Assembly: GCA_002839535.1 (NCBI GenBank) | Contig: PGYF01000003.1 | Location: forward strand, 1 to 30,747 | Source: Nitrospira bacterium HGW-Nitrospira-1 | Lineage (GTDB): Bacteria; Nitrospirota; Thermodesulfovibrionia; Thermodesulfovibrionales; UBA6898 | Length of the DNA: 30,747 nucleotides | Direction of reading: 5' to 3' | Shown: positions 6,930 to 15,302 of the stretch, one piece after another | Layout: each line of letters opens with the position of its first letter | Position numbering within the stretch: the stretch's first letter is position 1 | The notes under the pieces: model-generated | Database searches by the model: none | What the model was told of the DNA's origin: nothing | Seen by the model: only the letters and a program-made list of their open reading frames with translations | Made by a program: the position numbers and the translations under genes

Positions 6930-7823
6930 TTAAAAATTTATTTGCAATGCAGGGCTTCTGGAAATCTTTTCCTCAGCCTCTAATATGATATCCCAGGAAT
7001 CCGGATTTGAAAGTAATTTCTTTAGAAATTTTACATTACTGGAGTGACCTGATTTGCTGGCTATTATATGGCCGTAGATTGGGAAGCCAAGAAGTGAAAA
7101 ATCACCAATGGTATCAAGGACTTTGTGGCGGACAAATTCATCAGGAAACCGCAATCCTGTTGAGTTCAGAATCTCGTTTTCTCCGAGAATAATGGCGTTC
7201 TCCAGTGAGCCGCCTTTTGCAAGGCCGTTTGTGCGAAGGTATTCTATATCTTTCAGAAAACCGAAAGTTCTTGCAGGCGCTATTTCCCTGGCAAAGGATT
7301 CTTCACTAATATCCAGGCTGATCTTTTGTTCACCGATACCGTGATGGTTAAAACTGATCCTGTATGTTATTCTGACGCCTTTGTAAGGAAACGCAACGAT
7401 CTTTGAGTGCCCATCTTCAAAAGCAAATGGCCTCTTAATCCTTAAGTAAGGTCTCTTTTTCCCCTGCTTTGCGATGCCGCCTTTAAGTATGATGTTGATA
7501 AACTCTGTTGAGCTTCCATCAAGGATAGGTATTTCGGGACCGTTCACTTCAATATAGATATTATCGATTCCCAGTCCGGCAAGCGCCGCCACAAGATGTT
7601 CGATCGTCCTGATTTTTATGCCGTTATGCCCGATTGTTGTAGCAAAAGCAGTATCGACGACTGAACCTACATATGCCTTTATGAGCATAGGCTTGTCAGT
7701 TCTGATGAATATTACCCCTGTATCCCTCGCCGCAGGCTTTAATGTTACCCCTGCGAGCTTGCCGGTATGAAGACCGATGCCTTCAAAGGATATTTCATTT
7801 TTTATTGTTCTTTGCGCACGCAT
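6930..7823 (-). CDS. lpxC: UDP-3-O-acyl-N-acetylglucosamine deacetylase
   Basis: Zinc-dependent deacetylase, the committed step of lipid A synthesis, so the host has an LPS outer membrane. The protein has 297 residues from the ATG at 7823. A TTG seven codons upstream is possible but adds no family sequence (the family begins near QRTIKNEISFEGIGLHTG). Zinc ligands and active-site residues are seen in TIEHLVAALAGLGIDN and in HKVLDTIGDFSLLG. ILDGSSTEF and the NHHG segment also match the family. It is transcribed alone on the minus strand, divergent from the phosphorylase gene at 8029. No clear ribosome binding site is seen for either start. Confidence 0.95.
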   Translation of the reverse strand: MRAQRTIKNEISFEGIGLHTGKLAGVTLKPAARDTGVIFIRTDKPMLIKAYVGSVVDTAFATTIGHNGIKIRTIEHLVAALAGLGIDNIYIEVNGPEIPILDGSSTEFINIILKGGIAKQGKKRPYLRIKRPFAFEDGHSKIVAFPYKGVRITYRISFNHHGIGEQKISLDISEESFAREIAPARTFGFLKDIEYLRTNGLAKGGSLENAIILGENEILNSTGLRFPDEFVRHKVLDTIGDFSLLGFPIYGHIIASKSGHSSNVKFLKKLLSNPDSWDIILEAEEKISRSPALQINF

Positions 7824-8028
7824 AATATCTATATAAATAAGCAAATATGATGCCAGATAAAATATTCTTTATTATCAAGGAGGGAACCTGAGGATAGTGT
7901 TGATAAATATACTCAGATGTATAATGTTCGCAACCGTATATCCAAGGCGGAAAATAGTATTCGAGCCGATTTTTTCTATTTTATTATGTTAAAATTCAAC
8001 AATTACTTAAAAGCATTGGGAGACCTGA

Positions 8029-8808
8029 ATGATAGGCGTAATAGGCGGAAGCGGTATTTATGATATTGAGGGGATTACAATAAAGGAAAACAGAAGGATG
8101 TCAACCCCATACGGCCTTCCATCTGATTATTACAGGATTGGCGAGGCAGAAGGAATTGAAATTGCATTTCTTCCAAGGCATGGTTCTCTTCACCATATTG
8201 CGCCGCATAAGATAAATTACCGTGCGAATATATGGGGATTCAGAGAGCTTGGCGTAAAAAAAATTCTCTCTATCGGCGCTTCAGGCAGTATCAGCAGCTT
8301 GATGAAACCGGGCAGCATCGTTGCGCTGGATCAAATCATTGATATAACATCAGGCAGACATTCGACATTTTATGCTGACAATGAGGTGGTCCATGTGGAT
8401 TTTACAGACCCCTTTTGCCCCGACCTTCGGGAACATATTTTTGCTGTATCGGAAAAAACAGGGATCAGGGTCATCAGGAACGGCACATATATATGTGTGA
8501 ATGGTCCGAGGCTGGAAACCGCAGCCGAGATCAGGGCATTTTCGACTATGGGCGCTGATGTGGTAGGCATGACCGGTATGCCCGAGGCTGTGCTTGCCAG
8601 AGAACTGGAGATATGTTTTGCCGGCATATCGGTCATAACAAACTATGCCGCCGGTATCTCGGAGAAAAAGCTTACAGCAACCGAGGTCGTTGAATCAATG
8701 AAAAGGTCAACGGAAAAAATAAAAACGCTGCTGAAGGCTTTTTTTGCGCAGGATTTTTCCGCCTCTGCCTGTCCCTGCGGTCAGGCATTAAAAGACGCCA
8801 AAATATGA
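8029..8808 (+). CDS. mtnP: Methylthionucleoside phosphorylase (MTA or MTI phosphorylase)
   Basis: Phosphorolytic cleavage of a 5'-methylthio-nucleoside in polyamine/methionine salvage; trimeric PNP-family fold. The protein has 259 residues. GVIGGSGIYDIEG at the start holds the phosphate-binding loop, followed by RHGSLHHIAPHKINYRANIW, then NGTYICVNGPRLETAAEIR and GMTGMPEAVLARE. The base-specificity segment reads VITNYAAGIS. Human-type MTA phosphorylase has aspartates here, while the Asn seen is typical of enzymes using 6-oxopurines, so methylthioinosine may be the substrate. A CPC motif near the C-terminus is an unusual tail. GGGAG seven bases before the ATG fixes the start. The gene is 21 bases from the next one and probably co-transcribed with it. 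Confidence 0.85.
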   Translation: MIGVIGGSGIYDIEGITIKENRRMSTPYGLPSDYYRIGEAEGIEIAFLPRHGSLHHIAPHKINYRANIWGFRELGVKKILSIGASGSISSLMKPGSIVALDQIIDITSGRHSTFYADNEVVHVDFTDPFCPDLREHIFAVSEKTGIRVIRNGTYICVNGPRLETAAEIRAFSTMGADVVGMTGMPEAVLARELEICFAGISVITNYAAGISEKKLTATEVVESMKRSTEKIKTLLKAFFAQDFSASACPCGQALKDAKI

Positions 8809-8829
8809 TGGTGATGCATTGGTGATATA

Positions 8830-10200
8830 GTGCGGATGATACTGATTATTGAAGATAAAGAGTCTTTAGTGCAGATGCTCAGGGAAACCCTTGAGGCTGA
8901 AGGATACTGTATTGTTATCGCACGGGATGGACAGGAAGGGATACGGCAGATAAAGGAAAACAGGTTTGACCTCATCCTGACTGATCTGAAGCTCCCTAAA
9001 AAGAACGGGATAGAGGTGCTTAAGATCGCCAAGACAGAAAACCAGCTTACTCCGGTGATTGTAATGACTGCCTTTGGAACAATCGAGACTGCTGTCACCG
9101 CGATGAAAGAGGGGGCGTTTGATTTCATTACAAAGCCCTTTGATACAGACCATCTGCTTCTGCTCATAAATCGGGCGCTTGAGGTCCAGCGGGTGCTTAC
9201 CGAGAATATACTTTTAAAGGATGAACTGTCCTCGAGGCTGGGCATCCCGAAAATAATCGGTAAGAGTCCCTGCCTTCATGAAGTTGCCCAGAAAGTTCAG
9301 AAGGTGTCGCCTGCGAAAACAACGGTTCTCCTGCTCGGTGAGAGCGGCACGGGAAAGGAACTGTTTGCCCGGGCAATCCACAATCTGAGCCCCAGAAGAG
9401 ATTATCCCTTTGTCCCCATAAACTGTGCCGCAATACCCAGAGAGCTTCTGGAGTCAGAACTCTTCGGACATGAAAAAGGCGCTTTCACCGGCGCAGACGC
9501 AAGGAAACTCGGGAAATTTGAGCTTGGCGATAAAGGAACGATATTTCTTGATGAAATAGCGGAGATGGACCTTTCACTTCAGGCAAAGCTCTTGCGGGTG
9601 ATACAGGAGGGAGAGATCGAACGCATTGGAGGCGTAAAGTCAGTCAAGATCGATGTGAGGATAATTGCTGCAAGTAACAGGGACATTGAAAAGGCGGTTG
9701 AAGAGAAACTCTTCAGGGAAGACCTGTTTTACCGGCTGAACGTATTTCCAATCGTTATACCTCCTTTGAGGGAGAGGAAAGATGATATCCCTATGCTCGT
9801 TGAATATTTTCTCGATAACTATTGTTCCGAGTTGAAATCAGGTAAAAAGACCATTGCGCCTGAGGCCCTTCAAATCCTGATCAACTATCCGTGGAAAGGA
9901 AATGTAAGAGAACTCGAAAACTGTATAGAAAGGGCGATAATCCTCTGTGAAGGAGATACGATTACTCAGGATAATATCGTATTAAACAGGCAGATGTTAT
10001 TTGAAAGCTATTTGAGTAACCTTCCGATGGATGGGACTCTTGAGGATTCTGTCCGGGAGGCGGTGAGGATTGCGGAGACGCAGCGGATAGGCAAGGCATT
10101 AAAAGAAACAAAAGGCAACAAGAGCAGGGCGTCTGAACTGTTGCAGGTTAGTTACAAGACCATTCTGGCCAAGATAAAGGAATACGGAATCGAGGCCTGA
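8830..10200 (+). CDS. Sigma-54-dependent response regulator, NtrC family
   Basis: 456 residues in three domains. Receiver: Glu8-Asp9, phospho-acceptor Asp52 in LTDLKLP, Thr and Lys in MTAFG and TKPFD. AAA+ domain from about residue 140: Walker A GESGTGKE, sigma-54 contact loop GAFTGA, Walker B GTIFLDEIAEM, arginine segment FREDLFYRLNVFPI. C-terminal Fis-type helix-turn-helix: NKSRASELLQVSYKTILAKIKEYG. GTG 8830 has GGTGA seven bases upstream; ATG 8836 is the alternative. No kinase gene is adjacent, so its partner must be elsewhere. Target genes cannot be told from the sequence, and no -24/-12 promoter was identified nearby. Confidence 0.93.
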   Translation: MRMILIIEDKESLVQMLRETLEAEGYCIVIARDGQEGIRQIKENRFDLILTDLKLPKKNGIEVLKIAKTENQLTPVIVMTAFGTIETAVTAMKEGAFDFITKPFDTDHLLLLINRALEVQRVLTENILLKDELSSRLGIPKIIGKSPCLHEVAQKVQKVSPAKTTVLLLGESGTGKELFARAIHNLSPRRDYPFVPINCAAIPRELLESELFGHEKGAFTGADARKLGKFELGDKGTIFLDEIAEMDLSLQAKLLRVIQEGEIERIGGVKSVKIDVRIIAASNRDIEKAVEEKLFREDLFYRLNVFPIVIPPLRERKDDIPMLVEYFLDNYCSELKSGKKTIAPEALQILINYPWKGNVRELENCIERAIILCEGDTITQDNIVLNRQMLFESYLSNLPMDGTLEDSVREAVRIAETQRIGKALKETKGNKSRASELLQVSYKTILAKIKEYGIEA

Positions 10201-10203
10201 GCC

Positions 10204-10233
10204 TTGACAGTATAAACCACTTGCAATTATTAT
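10204..10233 (+). promoter_or_regulatory. Candidate sigma-70 promoter for yebC
   Basis: TTGACA (10204-10209) and TATTAT (10228-10233) are separated by 18 nt, about 90 bases upstream of the yebC start. Sequence prediction only. Confidence 0.5.
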
Positions 10234-10323
10234 AAAAATAACTAAATATTTGAAGTCAGCGCGGTTAAGAGCCTGTAAGAGATCAACTGGAAAATCTCAA
10301 TCAAAGTAATTCTGGAGGAATTT

Positions 10324-11085
10324 GTGTCAGGACATTCCAAGTGGGCGTCGATAAAACATAAAAAAGCTGATACTGATGCAAAAAGAGGAAAGGTATTTAC
10401 CAAGATAGTAAAGGAGATTTCGATTGCTGCACGGCTTGGCGGCGGCGACCCCATGGGTAATCCGAGATTGCGTACTGCAATTGAAAAGGCCAAAGAAGTG
10501 AACATGCCCCATGACAATATCAAGAAGGCTGTTATGAAGGGCACAGGAGAACTTCCAGGGGTGTCCTATGAAGAATTTGTCTATGAGGGATACGGCCCGG
10601 CAGGTGTAGCGATTATGATAGAGGTCATGACCGATAACAAAAACAGGACGCTTCCGGAAATACGTATGATTATGTCAAAAAGCGGCGGCAGCCTTGGCGA
10701 GACAGGATGCGTTTCCTGGATGTTCGATAAAAAGGGATACATCCTGGTGAATAAGGCAAAGGCTTCCGAGGACCTGGTAATGTCTGTTGCGCTTGAGGCA
10801 GGGGCTGAAGATATGAAAAACGACTTTCAGGAAGATAATTACGAGATTATTACCGCTCCTGAAGATATGAATAACGTAAAGACCTCCATTGAAAAGGCAA
10901 ACCTCCCCATCGAATCCGCAGAGGTAACGATGATTCCGCAAAATTATGTGGTTTTGAATCAAAAGCCGGCGGAACAGATGATACGGCTTATGGATGCGCT
11001 TGAGGACCATGAAGATATTCAGAATGTCTACGCCAACTTTGACATACCCGACGAAGTTGCCGAGCAGATCGGCAAATCATCTTGA
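10324..11085 (+). CDS. yebC: YebC/TACO1 family protein
   Basis: 253 residues, the full family length, beginning SGHSKWASIKHKKADTDAKRGKVFTK after the initiator. Proteins of this family act as DNA-binding regulators or as translation factors that help ribosomes through proline stretches; which applies here is not visible. The start is GTG at 10324, with GGAGG (10315-10319) five bases before it. MGNPRLRTAIEKAKEVNMPHDNI and VSYEEFVYEGYGPAGVAI are family signatures. In many genomes yebC sits next to ruvC, but here it is followed by MITE copy B instead, so any downstream partner may have been separated by the insertion. Confidence 0.95.
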   Translation: MSGHSKWASIKHKKADTDAKRGKVFTKIVKEISIAARLGGGDPMGNPRLRTAIEKAKEVNMPHDNIKKAVMKGTGELPGVSYEEFVYEGYGPAGVAIMIEVMTDNKNRTLPEIRMIMSKSGGSLGETGCVSWMFDKKGYILVNKAKASEDLVMSVALEAGAEDMKNDFQEDNYEIITAPEDMNNVKTSIEKANLPIESAEVTMIPQNYVVLNQKPAEQMIRLMDALEDHEDIQNVYANFDIPDEVAEQIGKSS

Positions 11086-11088
11086 TCA

Positions 11089-11307
11089 TTCACCCAAAAA
11101 ATGCAGTCAGCAGGGGCATGGATGGCTGAAAAGTATTTTGCAGCAACACCTTTTACATGCCGGAATACAATTTTTAACCTGCATATAATTATTCTTTCAG
11201 CGATTGTAAATTGTATTACGGCATACTGGAAAATCCTGTTGAAATCAAAAGACTTTGAAGGCATTCGTGCCCCTGCGAATATAATTCAAATACATTTTTT
11301 GGGTTCA
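11089..11307. mobile_element. MITE copy B, intact
   Basis: A 211-base element from CCCAAAAAATG (11093) to CATTTTTTGGG (11303), flanked on both sides by TTCA (11089-11092 and 11304-11307), a likely 4-bp target duplication. The whole element is an imperfect palindrome whose arms pair over most of their length (for example GCAGGGGCA 11110-11118 with TGCCCCTGC 11268-11276). It is inverted relative to copy A at 5357-5799. It lies four bases past the yebC stop and ends 10 bases before the next ATG, filling the intergenic space. No coding capacity. Confidence 0.88.
11255..11285 (+). promoter_or_regulatory. Outward promoter inside MITE copy B
   Basis: TTGAAG (11255-11260) and a perfect TATAAT (11280-11285), 19 nt apart, point toward the DUF502 gene at 11317. 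In copy A the matching -10 reads CATAAT, which is weaker. Only about 25 bases of leader would remain. Sequence prediction only. Confidence 0.4.
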
Positions 11308-11316
11308 TAACAAATA

Positions 11317-11937
11317 ATGAATTCATCACTCAGCGCTACATTTAAGAGAAAATTCATCGCAGGTCTTTTTGTCTCGATCCCTGCAATTATCACTATCCTG
11401 GTCATAGGCAAGTTTTTTACATTTGTCGACAGCCTGCTTGAACCTTTCTATTCCAGGATGCTTGGTTATTATACGCCGGGAATGGGGTTTGTCTCGGCAA
11501 TTATCCTTATCTTCCTTATCGGCATAATATCCACAAACGTATTCGGCAAAAAAGTAATAAAAGGCCTTGAAAATATTTTTTTAAAATTGCCTGTTTTCAA
11601 GGGCTTCTATACAGCTGTCAAACAACTGGTAGACGCGTTCTCTCCTGAGAGCAAAACTACTTCGTTTAAAAGGTTTGTCATCATCGAATATCCGAGAAAG
11701 GGCATATACGCATTCGGATTTCTGACAAAGGAAAGCACGGTCATGACCTGCCAAAACAGCGCTGAGTTGTGTCTGAGGGCTGTTTATGTGCCGACAAATA
11801 ACCTTTATCTGGGCGAGATAGTCCTTGTGAGCGAGGATAATGTTTTTTATACTGAGATACCGATCGATGAGGGGATAAAGATAATACTTTCGGGAGGGAT
11901 AGCCGCGCCTAACATGATCAAAGAGGTTCGGGAGTGA
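11317..11937 (+). CDS. DUF502 family membrane protein
   Basis: 206 residues. Two membrane segments lie near residues 13-34 (FIAGLFVSIPAIITILVIG) and 54-73 (GFVSAIILIFLIGIISTNVFG). A conserved soluble C-terminal domain follows, with LPVFKGFYTAVKQLVDAFS and YVPTNNLYLGEIVLV, both typical of DUF502. The biochemical role of the family is unknown. The ATG lies 10 bases past the MITE target duplication, and no ribosome binding site is visible, so the insertion may have replaced the original leader. The stop overlaps the glmU GTG by three bases, suggesting translational coupling with cell-wall precursor genes. Confidence 0.9.
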   Translation: MNSSLSATFKRKFIAGLFVSIPAIITILVIGKFFTFVDSLLEPFYSRMLGYYTPGMGFVSAIILIFLIGIISTNVFGKKVIKGLENIFLKLPVFKGFYTAVKQLVDAFSPESKTTSFKRFVIIEYPRKGIYAFGFLTKESTVMTCQNSAELCLRAVYVPTNNLYLGEIVLVSEDNVFYTEIPIDEGIKIILSGGIAAPNMIKEVRE

Positions 11938-13325
11938 AGACTGCCTGCGTAATCCTTGCTGCCGGTCTCGGCAAGAGAATGCGCTCAAGCCTTCCCAAGG
12001 TACTGCATAAGGTATGCGGAATACCGATGCTCGAGAGCGTTATTGATACGGCCCGGAAACTGAAATGCGAACATATTGTGGTAGTGACCGGCAGGCACGA
12101 TGATCTTATACAAAAAACACTTGCTGTGCCGGATGTTTCCTATGTGCTTCAGCGGGAGCCGAAAGGCACGGGACATGCTGTTCTGTGCGCAAGGCAGGCC
12201 CTCAGGGGCTTTCAGGGCGTTCTGATAATCCTCAATGGCGACACCCCGCTGATAAGCGCCGGAACAATTAAAAAATTTCTGAAACTGCATCAAAAAAACA
12301 AGGGCGCTGTTTCCGTGCTTTCGTTTTTAGCGAAAAATCCCGAGGATTACGGCAGGATCATACGGGATGCTTCAGGGAAAGTTCTTTCGATTGCAGAACA
12401 CAAAGCTGCGAATGCAGCTCAAAAAAAGATACACGAGGTCAACAGCGGGGTATACGCAATAAATCATGACCGTCTCCCTCTTCTTTGCGATATACAGATA
12501 AACAGGGAAAAGGGTGAATATTATCTGACTGATATTATTGCCCTGTCTTTGCAGAAGGGTTTTAAGACCTCTGCGCTGTGCATCGGCATTGAACAGGAGT
12601 TTATGGGCATAAACACGAAACAGGAACTGTACCGGGCGTCACGGATTATGGAAAAAACTATTATAGAGAAATGGATAACAAGAGGCGTAAACGTCCTTGA
12701 TGCAGGTTCGGTTTTTATCCATCCTCACGCTTTAATCGGCGCAGAGACAACGCTGTATCCCAATGTGTATATTGACGGATGTACCACAATAGGCAGGGGA
12801 GTAACCATCTATCCGAATGTGAGAATCAGCTGTAGCAGGATAGATGATAAAGCTGTTATCAAAGATTCTACAGTGATAGAAGAATCACGGGTAAGGGCCG
12901 GGGCGACAGTGGGCCCTTTTGCTCATATACGGCCTGGCTCGGAAGTAGGAGTAGACGCCAGGATAGGGAATTTCGTGGAACTCAAGAAAGCGGTTATCGG
13001 CGCCGGCTCCAAGGCCTCGCATTTAAGCTACCTCGGTGACGCCAGAATCGGCAGAAACGTCAATATCGGCGCTGGGACCATTACGTGCAACTATGACGGG
13101 AAAAAGAAATCCATGACGGTTATTGACGAAGGTGTGTTCGTCGGCAGCGATTCACAGCTCGTTGCGCCGGTCAGGATAGGCAGGGGCGCTTATATTGCCG
13201 CAGGGTCTACGATTACCAGGGATGTTCCACCCCAGAGCCTTGCCCTCAGCAGAGTCGAGCAGAAAAACATAAAAGACTGGGCAGTTAAAAAATTAAAAGA
13301 TAAAGGAGCAAAGAACAAGAAGTAG
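11934..13325 (+). CDS. glmU: Bifunctional GlcNAc-1-P uridyltransferase / GlcN-1-P acetyltransferase
   Basis: Makes UDP-GlcNAc for peptidoglycan and lipid A. The protein has 463 residues, the normal bifunctional length. The N-terminal pyrophosphorylase has LAAGLGKRMRSSLPKVLH (residues 8-25), REPKGTGHAV, NGDTPLI and NSGVYA. The C-terminal left-handed beta-helix has hexapeptide repeats from about residue 250, with the acetyltransferase segment GNFVELKKA, then SHLSYLGDARIG and IGAGTITCNYDG. The start is GTG at 11934, with GAGG seven bases before it, overlapping the DUF502 stop. glmS follows after 70 bases, so two steps of the UDP-GlcNAc pathway sit together, and lpxC, which uses the same precursor, is in the same window. 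Confidence 0.96.
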   Translation: MKTACVILAAGLGKRMRSSLPKVLHKVCGIPMLESVIDTARKLKCEHIVVVTGRHDDLIQKTLAVPDVSYVLQREPKGTGHAVLCARQALRGFQGVLIILNGDTPLISAGTIKKFLKLHQKNKGAVSVLSFLAKNPEDYGRIIRDASGKVLSIAEHKAANAAQKKIHEVNSGVYAINHDRLPLLCDIQINREKGEYYLTDIIALSLQKGFKTSALCIGIEQEFMGINTKQELYRASRIMEKTIIEKWITRGVNVLDAGSVFIHPHALIGAETTLYPNVYIDGCTTIGRGVTIYPNVRISCSRIDDKAVIKDSTVIEESRVRAGATVGPFAHIRPGSEVGVDARIGNFVELKKAVIGAGSKASHLSYLGDARIGRNVNIGAGTITCNYDGKKKSMTVIDEGVFVGSDSQLVAPVRIGRGAYIAAGSTITRDVPPQSLALSRVEQKNIKDWAVKKLKDKGAKNKK

Positions 13326-13395
13326 TCAGTAGATGCAGCAAGTCGCCAAGGGAATTATTTCTTTACTGCTGATTACTAAGTACCAACTATTAAGT

Positions 13396-15222
13396 ATGTG
13401 CGGAATAATCGGATATATAGGAAACAAAAACGCTGTCACTGTTATCCTTGAGGGCCTCAAACGCCTTGAATACAGGGGTTACGACTCTGCGGGCATTGCT
13501 TTTTTCTCTGAAAAAGGCATAGACGTCATACGGTGCAAGGGGAAAATAAAGGACCTGGCATCCATAGTAGAGGCAAAAGGACTGGTGAGCAGGGGAGGCA
13601 TAGGACATACGCGATGGGCGACCCATGGCAAGCCTTCTGAAGAGAATGCGCATCCTCACCGTTCAGGCGGTATTGTTGTTGTCCATAACGGCATCATTGA
13701 AAATTATCTCGAGCTAAAGAAGAAGTTGACCGGCAAGGGATATTTGTTCGAATCAGACACAGACACAGAGGCGCTATGTCATTTGATCAGGGATTATACT
13801 GAAACCCTTTCGCTTGAAGATGCAGTCAGGGCAGCGTTAAAAGAGGTGAAAGGGGCCTATGCCATTGCTGTTATGAACGAGAAAGAGCCCCTGAAGATTG
13901 TTGGAGTCAGAAAAGACAGTCCGCTCGTAGTAGGGCTTGGCGACAGGGAATATTTCCTGGCATCCGATGTGCCTGCCTTCCTGCATCATTCAAGAGAAGT
14001 GATGTTCCTTGATGAAGGCGAGATGGTGGTAATTACCGGTGACGGAGTGGTTGTTACAGACCTTGATGGAATGCCGGTGCAGAAAGAGGTGAAATCCATA
14101 ACCTGGAGTCCTTCGATGGCAGAAAAAGGCGGCTACAGGCATTTCATGCTCAAGGAGATATTTGAACAACCCCGCGCTGTCGGCGATACCATCAGAGGGA
14201 GGTTCTCGATGGAAGACGGCAGGGTGAACCTGTATGAATTCGGCCTGTCAGGGGATTTTCTGAGGGATATCAAAAAGATTTTTATCGTGGCCTGCGGGAC
14301 CTCGTGGCATGCGGGCATTGCAGGGAAATATATGATAGAAGGTATTGCAAGAATGCCGGTTGAAGTTGATGTCTCATCGGAGTTCAGATACCGTAAACCC
14401 CTTATCACCCCGGAGCATCTGATGGTGGTCATCACACAATCAGGTGAAACAGCCGATACCCTTGCAGCGCAGCGTGAGGCAAGGAGTCTCGGCGCAAAAA
14501 CTCTCACAATATGCAATGTTGTCGGCAGCACCTCTGCGAGAGAGGCGGATGCGGTTTTTTATACGCATTCCGGTCCTGAAATAGGGGTTGCATCCACAAA
14601 AGCGTTTCTCACCCAGGTTATGTCCCTGTATCTTCTGGCGATAGCCCTAGGACAGGCAAGAGGAACCCTGGGAACAGAGGAATCAAAAGAACTTCTGGGC
14701 GAGCTTCTCCTGATGCCCGGCAAAATCGAAAAGACACTGGCAACTGAAGAAATGATCAAGGTCATGGCAAAAGACTACTTCAAGGCAAGGGGTTTTATTT
14801 ATCTCGGCAGGGGCATCAACTACCCGATAGCGCTTGAGGGCGCCCTGAAACTCAAGGAGATATCCTATATACACGCCGAAGGTTATCCTGCAGGTGAGAT
14901 GAAGCACGGGCCGATCGCCCTTATTGACGAGGAACTCCCGGTAGTAATGCTCGCCCCCAAAGATGCCCTTTTTGAAAAGATGATGAGCAATATACAGGAG
15001 GTCAACAGCAGGGGAGGGAAGGTCATCGCAATAACAAATGAGAGCAACGGAGAAGTCTGCGATCTCGCCAAAAACTGCATTAAGATCCCTGATTCCAATC
15101 CATACCTGACGCCGATGCTTCTGGCGATACCTCTTCAACTGCTTGCTTATCATATTGGAGTGTTGAGGGGCTGCGATGTCGACCAGCCGAGGAACCTCGC
15201 AAAGAGCGTAACTGTTGAGTAA
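13396..15222 (+). CDS. glmS: Glutamine-fructose-6-phosphate aminotransferase (isomerizing)
   Basis: Converts fructose-6-phosphate and glutamine to glucosamine-6-phosphate, first step toward UDP-GlcNAc. The protein has 608 residues. The start must be ATG 13396, because the catalytic Cys follows Met directly (MCGIIGYIG) and becomes the N-terminal residue after processing; an ATG at 13333 would bury it. The glutaminase domain shows RGYDSAGIA, THGKPSEENAHPH and HNGIIENY. Two SIS domains follow (CGTSWHAG; TQSGETADTL; EVSSEFRYR-like segment). The C-terminus DQPRNLAKSVTVE is the family signature. No good ribosome binding site precedes 13396. The 70-base leader has no recognisable glmS ribozyme. Confidence 0.96.
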   Translation: MCGIIGYIGNKNAVTVILEGLKRLEYRGYDSAGIAFFSEKGIDVIRCKGKIKDLASIVEAKGLVSRGGIGHTRWATHGKPSEENAHPHRSGGIVVVHNGIIENYLELKKKLTGKGYLFESDTDTEALCHLIRDYTETLSLEDAVRAALKEVKGAYAIAVMNEKEPLKIVGVRKDSPLVVGLGDREYFLASDVPAFLHHSREVMFLDEGEMVVITGDGVVVTDLDGMPVQKEVKSITWSPSMAEKGGYRHFMLKEIFEQPRAVGDTIRGRFSMEDGRVNLYEFGLSGDFLRDIKKIFIVACGTSWHAGIAGKYMIEGIARMPVEVDVSSEFRYRKPLITPEHLMVVITQSGETADTLAAQREARSLGAKTLTICNVVGSTSAREADAVFYTHSGPEIGVASTKAFLTQVMSLYLLAIALGQARGTLGTEESKELLGELLLMPGKIEKTLATEEMIKVMAKDYFKARGFIYLGRGINYPIALEGALKLKEISYIHAEGYPAGEMKHGPIALIDEELPVVMLAPKDALFEKMMSNIQEVNSRGGKVIAITNESNGEVCDLAKNCIKIPDSNPYLTPMLLAIPLQLLAYHIGVLRGCDVDQPRNLAKSVTVE

Positions 15223-15302
15223 TAACAGAGCATTTTAAACCCGCAGCATAGATTAAAAAGGCTTAAATCTGTTATTCTAAAACAACAGGCCGGAGCAAAT
15301 AA

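Noticed and set aside
7900..7922. TTGATA...TATAAT promoter before mtnP
   Set aside because: The spacer is 14 bases, too short for a normal sigma-70 promoter.
7896..7991. Possible 31-residue leader peptide (GTG 7896) before mtnP, with AGGAGGG upstream
   Set aside because: Rare codons, no recognisable pattern, poor spacing to the ribosome binding site, and a good separate start for mtnP further on.
13326..13395. glmS ribozyme or riboswitch in the glmS leader
   Set aside because: The gap is only 70 bases and shows no ribozyme core; it looks like decayed short repeats.
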